From Croceimicrobium sp965228705 (GTDB lineage: Bacteria > Bacteroidota > Bacteroidia > Flavobacteriales > Schleiferiaceae): DNA of 64,000 nucleotides. A program made the position numbers and the translations under genes. The notes below the pieces were generated by a model. That model made no database searches and had not been told where the DNA came from. It saw only the letters and a program-made list of their open reading frames with translations. Below, piece after piece: positions 25,255-34,842 of this stretch. Each line of letters opens with the position of its first letter. Position 1 is the stretch's first letter. The stretch is from contig NZ_OZ245832.1 in the NCBI RefSeq assembly GCF_965228705.1, positions 3,038,001-3,102,000 of the forward strand, written 5' to 3'.

Positions 25255-26631
25255 ATGGAATTGAGCTGGAAAAATTGCTACAGCCCGCGCCGCTTTGGCG
25301 ACGATCGTATGCCCGAAGATGCGCGATCGGTTTACGAAAGGGACTACGACCGTATTATTTTCTCATCCGCCTTTAGGCGCTTGCAAAACAAGACCCAGGT
25401 ATTCCCATTGCCAGAACGGGTTTTTGTGCATAATCGCCTTACCCACTCTTTAGAAGTGGTAAGCGTGGGGCGTTCTTTGGGGATGATAGTTGGGGAAAAA
25501 CTGGCCAATTTGCCCTCCCTTAAGGAGGATGAAAAGGCCCGCGATTTTTACCGTAACCAATTAAAGTCGGTGGTTTCCGCGGCCTGCTTGGCCCACGATT
25601 TAGGTAATCCTGCTTTTGGGCATTCGGGTGAAGAAGCCATTTCCAAATACTTCCTCGATCGCGAGCACGACAAAGGTTTTAGAGCGGCATTTACCGCCGG
25701 CGAATGGGAAGACCTTACCCATTTTGAAGGCAATGCCAATGCCCTGCGTTTGCTCAGTCGACAATTTAAAGGTCGCATGAAAGGTGGTCTGCAAATGACC
25801 TACACCACTTTGGCCAGCATCTTAAAATATCCATGCGAAAGCCTGGCCCGCGATAAAAAGAAGGGCAAGCACCGCAGTAAATATGGTTTCTTTCAAGATG
25901 ATCAGGAGGTATTTGAGGCTATTGTAAAAGAGTTCCCCTTGGCTTTGGATAGCGAAAAACCCCTGGCTTATCGTCGGCATCCCTTTGTGTACTTGGTAGA
26001 GGCGGCTGATGATATTTGCTACAGTATTATCGACTATGAAGATGCACATCGCTTGGGCATCCTCAGCTTTGAGGAGGTGAAGGAGGATTTTATGCGGGTG
26101 CTGGAGCAGGATCCTAATACAGATATGAGCCGCTTACGCCATAACCTGGAGAACCTGCGCGAGGATAAAAATGAGTCGGTGGCCTATTTAAGAGCCAAGG
26201 TGATTAATGCTTTAGTTCAGGCTTGCGCCGATGCGTTTTTAGCTAATCAGGAAGTGATTCTTAGGGGCGATTTCAGTACTTCCTTATTGGATAGCCTCAA
26301 GCCCTATCAAAATGCGCTGAAGCAGATTGAAAAGAAATCCATCGGTAGGATTTACAATCACGATAGTGTGATGAAAATCGAATTGGCAGGCTTTAAAATT
26401 ATGAGCGGTCTGATTGAGGATTTTGTGGAGGCAGCCCTCTTAGCTAAGGATGATCGCCAAAAACGACATCAAAAAGTACTGGCTTTAATTCCCAATCAAT
26501 TTCAATTTGAAGAAGAGGATCGACCTTATGAAAAGGTGATGTGCATTCTGGACTTTGTAAGCGGCATGACCGACAATTATGCCCTGGAATTGTATCGCAA
26601 TCTCAGAGGGATTTCGGTACCCGGGATTTAG
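25255..26631 (+). CDS. dgt: dGTPase-like dNTP triphosphohydrolase
   Basis: 458 residues, an HD-domain deoxynucleoside triphosphate triphosphohydrolase. Metal ligands are visible: His64 in THSLEVVS, His114-Asp115 in CLAHDLGNPAFGHSGEEAI and Asp252/Asp253 in EAADDICYSIIDYEDA. The N-terminal signature YERDYDRIIFSSAFRRLQNKTQVFPL is characteristic. The enzyme removes triphosphate from dGTP or other dNTPs, affecting nucleotide pools and, in some bacteria, phage growth. The stop codon interlocks with that of batE on the other strand (TTAG at 26628-26631), so the gene has no room for its own intergenic terminator. Confidence 0.93.
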   Translation: MELSWKNCYSPRRFGDDRMPEDARSVYERDYDRIIFSSAFRRLQNKTQVFPLPERVFVHNRLTHSLEVVSVGRSLGMIVGEKLANLPSLKEDEKARDFYRNQLKSVVSAACLAHDLGNPAFGHSGEEAISKYFLDREHDKGFRAAFTAGEWEDLTHFEGNANALRLLSRQFKGRMKGGLQMTYTTLASILKYPCESLARDKKKGKHRSKYGFFQDDQEVFEAIVKEFPLALDSEKPLAYRRHPFVYLVEAADDICYSIIDYEDAHRLGILSFEEVKEDFMRVLEQDPNTDMSRLRHNLENLREDKNESVAYLRAKVINALVQACADAFLANQEVILRGDFSTSLLDSLKPYQNALKQIEKKSIGRIYNHDSVMKIELAGFKIMSGLIEDFVEAALLAKDDRQKRHQKVLALIPNQFQFEEEDRPYEKVMCILDFVSGMTDNYALELYRNLRGISVPGI

Positions 26632-27371
26632 GGGATTTGCTCGATATCTTCATCCGGTAACCAACCGATTTTTCCGTCGATTAATCGCAATTTGGTCCAA
26701 CCTTCAAAATGGTCTAATTGCTCTCCTTTGGTGCCGGCATGTAAGATGAAGAGGTCTTCGGCCTCCGAGCCCGGTCCGCTTTTTACATAGGCGGAGTCAG
26801 ACATAATGATGAGTCCCGGATGCTCTTCGCGATAATGCTGATGGCTATAGGCCATAATTAAGCTGAAGAGGCTGAGCAGGCTTCCGCCGAGCAGGCTCAC
26901 AAAACCAATCCGGCCATAGGAACTAAAGAGGTAAAGGGCCAATCCGGCCAAAGCCAAGGCCAGAAATCCCAGGGCTAAACGCGCCCAATTATCCGGCTGG
27001 AACATTTGCAATACACTCAATCGAAAGGCCTTAAAGAGGTTTTGAGGCATCTCTTCAAAACGGTCGATACGCTTGCTTTTTGCCAGGGCCAGATTATGCT
27101 GAATTTCTTCGTCCTTAGGATCTAAGCGCAAAGCGCGCTCATAATTGAGAATGGCCTTGGCCAGGGCACCGTTTTCATAATGCGCATTGCCCAAATTATA
27201 ATAGAGGGCCGCACTTACTTCTCCTTGAGCGGCAATGCTATCGTAGAGCTCTACCGCTTTTAAAAAGTCTTCTTCTTGATAGGCCTTATTGGCTTGCTCA
27301 AATAGGGCATTGCTGGCCAATATGGGCAAGGCCTGAATCAATATCACTCCGATGAAAAGGAATTTTCTCAT
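26628..27371 (-). CDS. batE: BatE: TPR and SH3-like membrane protein of the bat operon
   Basis: 247 residues. Signal peptide, three TPR-like helix pairs (SNALFEQANKAYQEEDFLKA, ALYYNLGNAHYENGALAKAI, NYERALRLDPKDEEIQHNL), two membrane segments (about 133-180) and a C-terminal SH3-like domain (SDSAYVKSGPGSEAED, WTKLRLIDGKIGWLPDEDI). Last gene of the moxR-bat operon; its ATG overlaps the batD stop by 4 bases. Bat proteins are linked to stress tolerance and envelope integrity, with molecular roles still poorly known. Confidence 0.85.
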   Translation of the reverse strand: MRKFLFIGVILIQALPILASNALFEQANKAYQEEDFLKAVELYDSIAAQGEVSAALYYNLGNAHYENGALAKAILNYERALRLDPKDEEIQHNLALAKSKRIDRFEEMPQNLFKAFRLSVLQMFQPDNWARLALGFLALALAGLALYLFSSYGRIGFVSLLGGSLLSLFSLIMAYSHQHYREEHPGLIIMSDSAYVKSGPGSEAEDLFILHAGTKGEQLDHFEGWTKLRLIDGKIGWLPDEDIEQIP

Positions 27372-29119
27372 AACTGCTTTTCGATTTCGGTGAGTACTTC
27401 AATAGCGCGATCGTAATCCTGGGCGGCGGCTTCCAGTTTTAGTCCGGTGAAACGGGCCATTTCCGATTTTTCCAAAAGCTCTAAAAGGGCTTTGATATCG
27501 CTCTCCAAAACCTGGGCTTTGCTCAAACGCTCTTGCAAGTATTCTTTGCTTAAGCCGCTAACACCTCGATCAAATTTATCGCTGAAGAAGCCAATAATGG
27601 CTGTTTCCAATTCCTGGTAAAAGAGTTCCGCATCATTGGCTTTTAGAGCTTCCTGAGCTTTGCGCAATTTCTTTAAAGCCGCTTTCCCTGCCCGCTGTTT
27701 ACGAAGGCTATCCCGATTAGTAAACTCTGCTTTTTTGCGCCACCAAATGGCGATCAGCGAAAGTCCTAATGAGACTAAACTCAACAACCAGCCCCAGAAA
27801 GAGCCCGAACCTAAAAATTGTTCATTGGGATTATGCCAGTTCGAAGCCTTGGTTTTGATAAAGAGGATGTCCTTATTCAAGAAATCTACTGCATCACTAG
27901 TGCTTTCGCCGGCCAAGGGAGATTTTGAACTATTGGGTGCGGCTTTACCCCCCTTAATGCTCACTTCAAAAGCCTCGGTTTCCAATTGCACATAGCGCTC
28001 TTGCTTAGGGTCGAAATAATTGAAAACGATAGGCTCAATTTTGTAGCTACCACCATAGCGAGGAACCAGCAAGTATTCAATTTCCTTATAGCCGCTCATG
28101 CCTCGGGCATTAACGCTGCTACTTTCTTTAATCTCGGGATCGAAGACCTCAAAGGCAGAGGGGAACTCTATTTCCGGCAGTTCTACAAATTTGATATTGC
28201 CCTTTCCTTCAATGCGAATGGTATAGCTGATGCTGCCATCCATATTAATTTCGGTGCTGCTTATCTGTGATTTAATACTAAAGTCGCCCACCGCACCACT
28301 GAAGTTTTGGGGCCGACCTTTATCGGGCAGCGGTTTAACCGTGATTTTGGGGTAATTGGCCTGCAAGCTTAATTCTTTGGTCGTGCTTAAAGGGAAGCCG
28401 AAATAATCTCTTTTTCCGGTATTTACCCGCACGGGAAGGCTTATGGTGGATGAGCCCAAATCGAAGCTGCCGGCTTTTTGCGGAATGATGACTTCCTCAT
28501 CAATATTGGCGGTGACATAAGCCAAGTTATTGATGTATTCCAGCTTTTCATTGAGATTGTTCCGTTGAATTTTTTCCTTGTAAAAACCTTCGAATTTGGG
28601 TGTTTCTTCGAAATTGAAACGACCGGCTTGCAATTGCTTGCGGATGTAAATGCGGTTGGCCACCATCAGGGGTTCACCCACATAAACGGTGGTTTTATTG
28701 GCATAGGGTTTTATAAAGGCCAATTCAGGTTCGGTGGAACTTTGAGTACGCTTGGTTTCCACCACCTTTATTTTCAGGTTTTGCGTTTGGTAGCTCTTAC
28801 CCTTCACCTGAATTTTAGCCGGCCCGATGATATGTTCCCCTATTTGATCAGCCCTAAGATAATAGGTGTAGGTGAGGGAATAGCGCACCCCACTATTATC
28901 AATGGAAGAACTGATGGAGGTTGCTGGTCCGCCTAAAACCCGAAATCCTTCGAAGGAGGGCGCTTGAAATCCACGGCCTTCTTGTTTGATCACAAAATTG
29001 ACCCGAAATTGCTGCCCTTGGTTTACTTCCGTGCGATCTACTTCCGCCCGAAAACTCACTTGAGCGGGAAGCCAGCCTAATTGCAGACTAAATGCTATGA
29101 GATAAATCCAAGTTTTCAT
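27368..29119 (-). CDS. batD: BatD-family protein
   Basis: 583 residues. Signal peptide ending LPAQ, a series of Ig-like strands (VSFRAEVDRTEVNQGQQFRVNFVI opening; LTYTYYLRADQIGEHIIGPAKIQVKGK), one membrane helix (FWGWLLSLVSLGLSLIAIWW, near 435-455) and a helical cytosolic tail (KAALKKLRKAQEALKANDAE...). This is the BatD layout. Start and stop overlap the neighbouring genes, indicating translational coupling within the operon. Confidence 0.9.
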   Translation of the reverse strand: MKTWIYLIAFSLQLGWLPAQVSFRAEVDRTEVNQGQQFRVNFVIKQEGRGFQAPSFEGFRVLGGPATSISSSIDNSGVRYSLTYTYYLRADQIGEHIIGPAKIQVKGKSYQTQNLKIKVVETKRTQSSTEPELAFIKPYANKTTVYVGEPLMVANRIYIRKQLQAGRFNFEETPKFEGFYKEKIQRNNLNEKLEYINNLAYVTANIDEEVIIPQKAGSFDLGSSTISLPVRVNTGKRDYFGFPLSTTKELSLQANYPKITVKPLPDKGRPQNFSGAVGDFSIKSQISSTEINMDGSISYTIRIEGKGNIKFVELPEIEFPSAFEVFDPEIKESSSVNARGMSGYKEIEYLLVPRYGGSYKIEPIVFNYFDPKQERYVQLETEAFEVSIKGGKAAPNSSKSPLAGESTSDAVDFLNKDILFIKTKASNWHNPNEQFLGSGSFWGWLLSLVSLGLSLIAIWWRKKAEFTNRDSLRKQRAGKAALKKLRKAQEALKANDAELFYQELETAIIGFFSDKFDRGVSGLSKEYLQERLSKAQVLESDIKALLELLEKSEMARFTGLKLEAAAQDYDRAIEVLTEIEKQL

Positions 29120-30027
29120 TACCAGTCTTTTGATCCGGGATTGGGTTTGGCTTTCATCTTCTTACGCTGGAGGCGGGCCTGAGTTTCAAGTTCGGCTCTT
29201 TGCAAGGCTTGCAGTAAACGTTCAATGTTTTCGCGACTCTGCTGGGCAGCTTCTTTCTCCGCTTGAGCGGCTTTTTTTTCAGCTTGTGACTCTTTGCCAT
29301 TAGCGCCACCTTTCTGTTGCTCTTGCTTTTGTTGTTCTTTAGGGTTTTGCTGAGAATCTTGCTCGCCTTGCTGTTCTTGATCCTCAGAGTTCTGACCTTC
29401 CTGATTTTGGGGCTCCTGAGATTTTTGATCATCCGAATTCTCACCCTTCTGATCCTGTTTATCCTGATTATCTTTTTTCTGATCTTGATTTTGCTGCGAA
29501 TCGGAATTCTTGTTTTTATCCTGATTATCTTGTTTCTGATCTTGATCCTGCTTTTCCTTTTGATTGGAATCGCCTTTTTGTTTTTGCTGCTCTTGCTGTT
29601 TTTTCTGTTCCGCTAGGGCCTTAGCCAGATTATAGCGGGTTTCTTCATCCGCAGGATTATGCTTTAAAGCGTTTTTATAGGCCTGTATAGCCTCTTTTAA
29701 TTGCTCATTTTTGAGGTAAGAATTCCCCAGGTTATGATAGATTTCCGCTTTCCGGGCCGGATCTTCGGTACGGGCCAGGCTGAGCTCGAAGGCTTCGATC
29801 GCTTCTTGATAGCGCTCTTGTTTGTAGAGGGCATCTCCTAAATTGTATTGACTTACAGAGAGGTCCTTCTCTTCTGCAAGAGCTGCGGCTTCACGGTATT
29901 TGATCTCCGCTTCATCGAAGGCCCTTTCGGCGAAAGCCTTATTCCCTTCTTTAATCTGCTTGCGAACTTCCTGGGCTTGCAAGCCGATGCTCAATAAGAT
30001 GCCTAAAATCAAACTAAAGTTCTTCAT
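29119..30027 (-). CDS. batC: BatC: TPR protein with highly charged low-complexity tail
   Basis: 302 residues. Signal peptide, about three TPR motifs (NKAFAERAFDEAEIKYREAA, SQYNLGDALYKQERYQEAIEAF, IYHNLGNSYLKNEQLKEAIQAYKNALKHNPADEETRYNLAKAL), then from about residue 142 to 265 a tract made almost only of Gln, Lys, Asp, Glu, Asn and Ser (repeating QNQDQKKDNQDKQDQK-like units), and a short helical end (ERLLQALQRAELETQARLQRK). The low-complexity tail is known in BatC homologs but is long here. The start overlaps batB by 14 bases. Confidence 0.88.
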   Translation of the reverse strand: MKNFSLILGILLSIGLQAQEVRKQIKEGNKAFAERAFDEAEIKYREAAALAEEKDLSVSQYNLGDALYKQERYQEAIEAFELSLARTEDPARKAEIYHNLGNSYLKNEQLKEAIQAYKNALKHNPADEETRYNLAKALAEQKKQQEQQKQKGDSNQKEKQDQDQKQDNQDKNKNSDSQQNQDQKKDNQDKQDQKGENSDDQKSQEPQNQEGQNSEDQEQQGEQDSQQNPKEQQKQEQQKGGANGKESQAEKKAAQAEKEAAQQSRENIERLLQALQRAELETQARLQRKKMKAKPNPGSKDW

Positions 30028-31057
30028 GACGATCGAATAAATTTAGGTTCTTAAACCATTGGGTTTTTCTTTCGAGGATGAAGACATCCAAAATTAAAAG
30101 CAGGAGAGCCGGGGCTAATAGCCATTGAAACTGATCCTCATAATCCGCATACAATTCACTTTCAAACTCGGATTTCTCCATCTTCATCATTTCCTCCATT
30201 AAGAAGTCCACCGCCGCCTTGCTGCGATTTCCAGAAAAATATTTTCCATCTCCTTCGGCGGCAATTCGCTTGAGAAGACTAGAATTGAGCTTGGTAATTA
30301 CGGTTTCTCCGTTTTGATCCTTTTTATAGCTTGTAATGTTTCCTCCTTGTTTTATAGGAATGGGGCCACCTCTTTCGGTTCCAAAGCCAATGGTATAAAT
30401 CTGAATGTTCTTATCCAAGGCCTTGCTGATCACATCATCTATTCCCTCTTCATGATCTTCACCATCGGAAAGAATTACCAATAAGCGATTGGGCTGCTCT
30501 TCATCATTAAAAAAGCGGGTCGACAGATCGATAGCATCGCTAATGGCCGTTCCTTGTGAGGGGATGAGGTCGGTATTAATATTTTGCAAAAAGAGCTTGG
30601 CCGCATTGTAATCAGTAGTGATGGGTAATTGCGGATAGGCATGACCAGCATAGGTGATAATGCCAATGCGATCGCTCACCAATTCATCTACGGTGCGGGA
30701 AATCAGCAGTTTGGCCCGATCTAATCGATTGGGTTGTACATCTTCGCAAAGCATACTCTTGCTCACATCAATAGCAAAAACCAGATCTAAGCCTTCGCGC
30801 TGTACCTTTTCCATGCGGCTGCCGATCTGTGGATTTACCAATGCCATGCTGATAAGAGCAATCACCGTAAGGTAAATGATGAATTTTAAGCTAGGCTTAT
30901 TCTGGCTGCGCTCGGGGCTGAGTTTTTCCAATAGCTCTTTATCGCCAAATGCCTTTTGGGCTCTTCGGCGCCAAGCCAGATAGAGGCTGTATACCACCAA
31001 CATTAGGGGTATCAAGAGGAGCAGGTAGAAATATGTGGGTTCCTCTAATCGATACAT
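30014..31057 (-). CDS. batB: BatB: von Willebrand factor A membrane protein
   Basis: 347 residues. Two N-terminal membrane segments (FYLLLLIPLMLVVYSLYL; FIIYLTVIALISMALV), a VWA domain with the MIDAS motif DVSKS (LVFAIDVSKSMLCEDVQPNR), ILSDGEDHEEG, and a C-terminal membrane helix (WLLAPALLLLILDVFIL). Paralogous to batA, which is immediately upstream; the stop of batA and start of batB form TAATG. Confidence 0.92.
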   Translation of the reverse strand: MYRLEEPTYFYLLLLIPLMLVVYSLYLAWRRRAQKAFGDKELLEKLSPERSQNKPSLKFIIYLTVIALISMALVNPQIGSRMEKVQREGLDLVFAIDVSKSMLCEDVQPNRLDRAKLLISRTVDELVSDRIGIITYAGHAYPQLPITTDYNAAKLFLQNINTDLIPSQGTAISDAIDLSTRFFNDEEQPNRLLVILSDGEDHEEGIDDVISKALDKNIQIYTIGFGTERGGPIPIKQGGNITSYKKDQNGETVITKLNSSLLKRIAAEGDGKYFSGNRSKAAVDFLMEEMMKMEKSEFESELYADYEDQFQWLLAPALLLLILDVFILERKTQWFKNLNLFDRHEEL

Positions 31058-32058
31058 TATACAAAGCTCTTTAAGAGGGTGTAACGCAATAGAATCTCCA
31101 GTAGGAAAAGTCCCAGGGCCGAGAGGGCAAAGAGACCAAATTTCTCTTCGTAGGTATAGAAGCGGATTTCCTTCAATTTGGTTTTTTCGAGGGAATCGAT
31201 CTCCTTATAAATGGCATCCAGTTTTTTATTGTCGGTTGCCCGGAAGTACTTGCCACCAGTACGATCGGCGATTTCTTTTAAAAGTTCTTCGTCAATTTTT
31301 ACCGGCACACGCTCATAATAAAAACCACCGCGACCGTCTTGAGCAACAGGCGTTTTGGCCATTCCATTGGTGCCCACCCCAATGGTGTATACTCGGATAT
31401 TAAATTCTTTGGCCCAGTCGGCAGCAGATAGGGGTTCAATTTCGCCGGCATTATTCTCACCGTCGGTTAATAATATGGCAACTTTACTTTGCGCCTTGCT
31501 GTCTTTTAATCGATTGATGGTGGTGGCCAGGCCCATGCCGATGGCGGTTCCATTAGCCAGGAAGCCGTAGCGCAAATCGTTAAGGCTGTTTTTAAGCAGG
31601 GCATGATCGCTGGTCAGGGGCATTTGAGTCATGCTCTCCGCCGCATAAACCACCAGGCCAATACGGTCATTGGGACGTCCGTCGATAAATTCCGTGCTTA
31701 CTTTTTTGGTGGCTTCCAGCCGATTGGGCTTAAGGTCTTGGGCCAGCATAGAGGGCGAAACATCCAGGGCCATTACAATGTCGATACCCTCACTACTGCG
31801 ACTGCGGTTATTCTCCTCGGTATTCCGCGGGCGGGCCATAGCGACGATGAGCAGGGCAATGCTGAAAATTCGCAACACCCAGGGCAAAGCATAGAGCAGG
31901 GCTCCACGATTAAATTTCGACTGGGCTAAAAAGGAAGCTTCGGGAAAGCGTATTTCCGGATGGCTATCCTTGCGCCGCCAATAATACCAAAAGCCTAAAA
32001 CAGGCAAGAGGCAGAGCAGCCAAAGGAATTCGGGATTTTGAAATTCGTAATCAAACAT
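31057..32058 (-). CDS. batA: BatA: von Willebrand factor A membrane protein
   Basis: 333 residues, the same layout as BatB: two N-terminal membrane segments, a VWA domain with MIDAS motif DVSPS (IVMALDVSPSMLAQDLKPNR), ILLTDGENNAGE, and a C-terminal hydrophobic helix (LFALSALGLFLLEILL). Metal-dependent protein binding is expected, with the MoxR ATPase as likely partner. The start overlaps the end of the preceding gene by 8 bases. Confidence 0.92.
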   Translation of the reverse strand: MFDYEFQNPEFLWLLCLLPVLGFWYYWRRKDSHPEIRFPEASFLAQSKFNRGALLYALPWVLRIFSIALLIVAMARPRNTEENNRSRSSEGIDIVMALDVSPSMLAQDLKPNRLEATKKVSTEFIDGRPNDRIGLVVYAAESMTQMPLTSDHALLKNSLNDLRYGFLANGTAIGMGLATTINRLKDSKAQSKVAILLTDGENNAGEIEPLSAADWAKEFNIRVYTIGVGTNGMAKTPVAQDGRGGFYYERVPVKIDEELLKEIADRTGGKYFRATDNKKLDAIYKEIDSLEKTKLKEIRFYTYEEKFGLFALSALGLFLLEILLRYTLLKSFV

Positions 32059-32956
32059 CGGCTTCCAATTTTGGGGCTTCTTGACTGTTTACAAAATCAC
32101 GCACGGCATCCAGGGCCTGTACATTTTCTTCCGGCAAGCTTTGTTGGCGGGCAAATTTCACCATCGCGCTTAAGCGCAGGCTGTTCTTCAAATTATTGAA
32201 ATGTCTTTCTTCCTTGCAGAGCGGCTTGATCTTTACAATTAATTCCTCGGCGGTAGATTCCAGTGCTTTGAGGCCAAATTTGCGCTCCAGGAATATCTTG
32301 AGGATTTCATCTAATTCGCTGAAGTAAGCTTTGGCTTTTCCGTCTTGCCAGAGGCCTTTAGCTTCCAGCTTATTGAGTTCTTCCAAAGCCCATTCAATAG
32401 GTGGAATTTGAATTTCTTCTACCTGCTTTTCACCCCGGTTTTTGCGCTTCTGCCAAAATTTCCAGAGGTAATAGATTAAGGCCGCTAATCCTGCCGCGCC
32501 CAGTCCCCAATAGGCCAGGAGCCAGTAATTGAAAGGGATTTCTCGCGGTGCCTTGATGTCAAAATAATCTTGCTCCTCCTTAATTTCCGGGAAATAAACC
32601 AGAATGGCGATGGGCGAACTGCGCTGTACTTCTTCGTCTTCTACGCTTAGTTCCAGCGCCGGAATTTCCACTTCACCACTATCGAAGGAGGTAAGGGTGA
32701 ATCTTTGATGCAATTGAATCCAATCGCCTTTGATAAGGCTGTCTAATTTTCCACTTTCGATAATCTCAATTCCATTTTGACCGGATTCGAGCAAGGGCCA
32801 AGTGTATTCAGCTGCTTTAGGAACTTTGGCGGAGAGCTCTAATTGAATGGGCTCACCCAATTTAATTTGATTGGTATCCACCTTCGCTTCAAAGCTAAGC
32901 TGGGCAAAAGCACTACTGCTTAAAAGCAGGATGAAGGCTAAAATTCGGCTTTTCAT
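32051..32956 (-). CDS. Bat-operon membrane protein with N-terminal beta domain (DUF4381-like position)
   Basis: 301 residues. Signal peptide (LLLSSSAFAQ), an Ig-like domain opening LSFEAKVDTNQIKLGEPIQL, similar to the BatD opening, one membrane helix (FNYWLLAYWGLGAAGLAALIYYLW, near 145-168) and a cytosolic helical region (WALEELNKLEAKGLWQ, YFSELDEILKIFLERKFGLKALESTAEEL). This pattern and its position between the DUF58 and batA genes match the uncharacterised membrane protein of bat operons. Overlaps both neighbours, so translationally coupled. Confidence 0.8.
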   Translation of the reverse strand: MKSRILAFILLLSSSAFAQLSFEAKVDTNQIKLGEPIQLELSAKVPKAAEYTWPLLESGQNGIEIIESGKLDSLIKGDWIQLHQRFTLTSFDSGEVEIPALELSVEDEEVQRSSPIAILVYFPEIKEEQDYFDIKAPREIPFNYWLLAYWGLGAAGLAALIYYLWKFWQKRKNRGEKQVEEIQIPPIEWALEELNKLEAKGLWQDGKAKAYFSELDEILKIFLERKFGLKALESTAEELIVKIKPLCKEERHFNNLKNSLRLSAMVKFARQQSLPEENVQALDAVRDFVNSQEAPKLEADV

Positions 32957-33822
32957 CGACTGCGTTTTTTGAAGTATCCCAATAAAGCGGCGGGGTAGGA
33001 ATGATCAATCCGGATGGAGATATCACCCGCCCCACTGCGTAGAAAGCTTTCGCGGTAATAGCGTTCAAATTCCTTGAAGCGCATTTTCATCTGCTTACGC
33101 AATTTGGAAGAGGAGGTATTGATCCAATGGGTTTTACCACTTTCGGGATCGCGCATGGGTAAAAGGCCAATATTGGGTAAATCCTCCTCGCGGGGATCAA
33201 AAATGCGAATGCCGGTAAGGTCGTGCTTGCGACTGGCAATTTTAAGCGCATCGCGGTAGCGGCTATCCATAAAATCACTTAGAACGAAGGCAATGGCGCG
33301 ACGTTTTTGGAATGCACTGAAAAAGCGCAAAGCCTCGGCAATATTGGTTTTATTGCTGCTAGGTTTAAATTCGATTAGCTCGCGGATAATGCGCAGGATA
33401 TGGGACTTCCCCTTACCTGGCGGAATGAACTTTTCTACCGTATCGCTAAAGAAGATTACCCCCACTTTATCATTATTCTGAATGGCTGAAAAGGCCAGGG
33501 TGGCGCAAATCTCAGTGATCATCTCCCGTTTTAATTGATTGCGGGAACCAAAGTTTTCCGATCCGCTCAGGTCTACCAATAACATCAGCGTAAGCTCCCG
33601 CTCTTCTTCGAATACCTTGATATAAGGCTCATTAAGTTTAGCGGTTACATTCCAATCGATAGCGCGAATATCATCACCAAACTCATAGCGGCGCACCTCA
33701 CTAAAGGCCATACCTCTTCCTTTAAAAGAGCTGTGATACTCTCCCGAAAAGATGTGATTGCTCAGCCGCCGAGTTTTAATCTCAATGCGCCGAACCTTTT
33801 GTAAGAGTTTTTGCGTTTCCAT
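32953..33822 (-). CDS. DUF58-family protein of the moxR-bat operon
   Basis: 289 residues, soluble. N-terminal IKTRRLSNHIFSGEYHSSFKGRGMAF and RRYEFGDDIRAIDWNVTAK, the DUF58 signature, then a VWA-like domain with MLLVDLSGSENFGS (D-x-S-x-S metal site), VIFFSDTVEKFIPPGKG and AFVLSDFMDSRY. It commonly pairs with MoxR ATPases and may present substrates to them. Starts 15 bases after the moxR stop. Confidence 0.92.
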   Translation of the reverse strand: METQKLLQKVRRIEIKTRRLSNHIFSGEYHSSFKGRGMAFSEVRRYEFGDDIRAIDWNVTAKLNEPYIKVFEEERELTLMLLVDLSGSENFGSRNQLKREMITEICATLAFSAIQNNDKVGVIFFSDTVEKFIPPGKGKSHILRIIRELIEFKPSSNKTNIAEALRFFSAFQKRRAIAFVLSDFMDSRYRDALKIASRKHDLTGIRIFDPREEDLPNIGLLPMRDPESGKTHWINTSSSKLRKQMKMRFKEFERYYRESFLRSGAGDISIRIDHSYPAALLGYFKKRSR

Positions 33823-33837
33823 GCGATCGGCCGGGAT

Positions 33838-34842
33838 TTACGGTACTTCGATCTGATCTACAATTTGGCTGATAAGGTCTTCGCTGCTTACGTTTTCGGC
33901 CTCAGCCTCATAAGTAATACCAATGCGGTGGCGTAATACATCCAGTACTACCGCGCGCACATCTTCAGGGATTACATAACCTCTGCGCTTAATAAAGGCA
34001 TATACCTTGGCAGCAGTTGCCAGGGCAATACTACCCCGCGGTGAGGCACCAAACTCGATTAAGGGCTTTAAAGAAGGCAGGCGATAATCTTCGGGCTTGC
34101 GGGTAGCGAAAATGATATCGAGGATATAGCGCTCGATCTTTTCATCCATATAAACCTCGCGCACCATGGTGCGGGCTTTTTGGATGGTTTCCAGCGACAC
34201 TACCTTTTGAATAGGCTGGGCACCACCGCTCAAATTCTGACGCATAATCAATTGTTCCTCCTCCATTTTAGGATAGGTGATTACGGTCTTGAGCATAAAA
34301 CGGTCGCTCTGTGCTTCGGGTAGGGGATAAGTTCCTTCTTGTTCTACCGGGTTTTGGGTAGCTAATACCAAAAAGGGATCGGGTAGTTTAAAGCTGGTTT
34401 CCCCAATGGTAACCTGGCGTTCCTGCATGGCTTCGAGCAAGGCACTTTGCACCTTGGCCGGGGCCCGGTTAATCTCATCTGCCAAAACAAAATTGGCGAA
34501 AACCGGTCCTTGCTTAATGGCAAATTCGTTTTTCTGAATATTGTAAATCTGGGTACCCATCACATCGCTGGGCAGCAAGTCGGGGGTAAATTGTACCCGG
34601 CTGTATTGGGCATCGATAGCCTGGGCCAGCGATTTAATGGCCAGGGTTTTGGCCAGTCCCGGAACCCCTTCTAAGAGGATATGCCCATTTCCTAAGAGGG
34701 CAATCAGCAGGCGTTCCAACATTTGCTTTTGGCCAATAATGGATTTATTTACTTCCATCATTAGCAGATCGATAAAGGCGCTTTCCTTTTCAATCTTTTC
34801 GTTCAAGGCACGAATATCCGTGGCACTTTGACTTGTTTCCAT
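33838..34842 (-). CDS. moxR: MoxR-family AAA+ ATPase
   Basis: 334 residues from the ATG at 34842, preferred because the family usually opens with a helix like DIRALNEKIEKESAFIDLL; an in-frame ATG at 34899 would add 19 residues of atypical sequence. Walker A GVPGLAKT, Walker B VLADEINRAPAKVQSALLEAMQE, sensor 1 LATQNPVEQEGTYPLPEAQ and an arginine in SDRFML are present. It is the first gene of the bat operon and is thought to act as a chaperone-like ATPase with VWA proteins. Confidence 0.93.
   Translation of the reverse strand: METSQSATDIRALNEKIEKESAFIDLLMMEVNKSIIGQKQMLERLLIALLGNGHILLEGVPGLAKTLAIKSLAQAIDAQYSRVQFTPDLLPSDVMGTQIYNIQKNEFAIKQGPVFANFVLADEINRAPAKVQSALLEAMQERQVTIGETSFKLPDPFLVLATQNPVEQEGTYPLPEAQSDRFMLKTVITYPKMEEEQLIMRQNLSGGAQPIQKVVSLETIQKARTMVREVYMDEKIERYILDIIFATRKPEDYRLPSLKPLIEFGASPRGSIALATAAKVYAFIKRRGYVIPEDVRAVVLDVLRHRIGITYEAEAENVSSEDLISQIVDQIEVP

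Noticed and set aside
29317..29616. 99-residue + strand ORF made almost only of Leu, Ile and Phe
   Set aside because: It is the antisense reading of the Gln/Lys/Asp tract of batC; composition follows from that tract and no start signal supports it.
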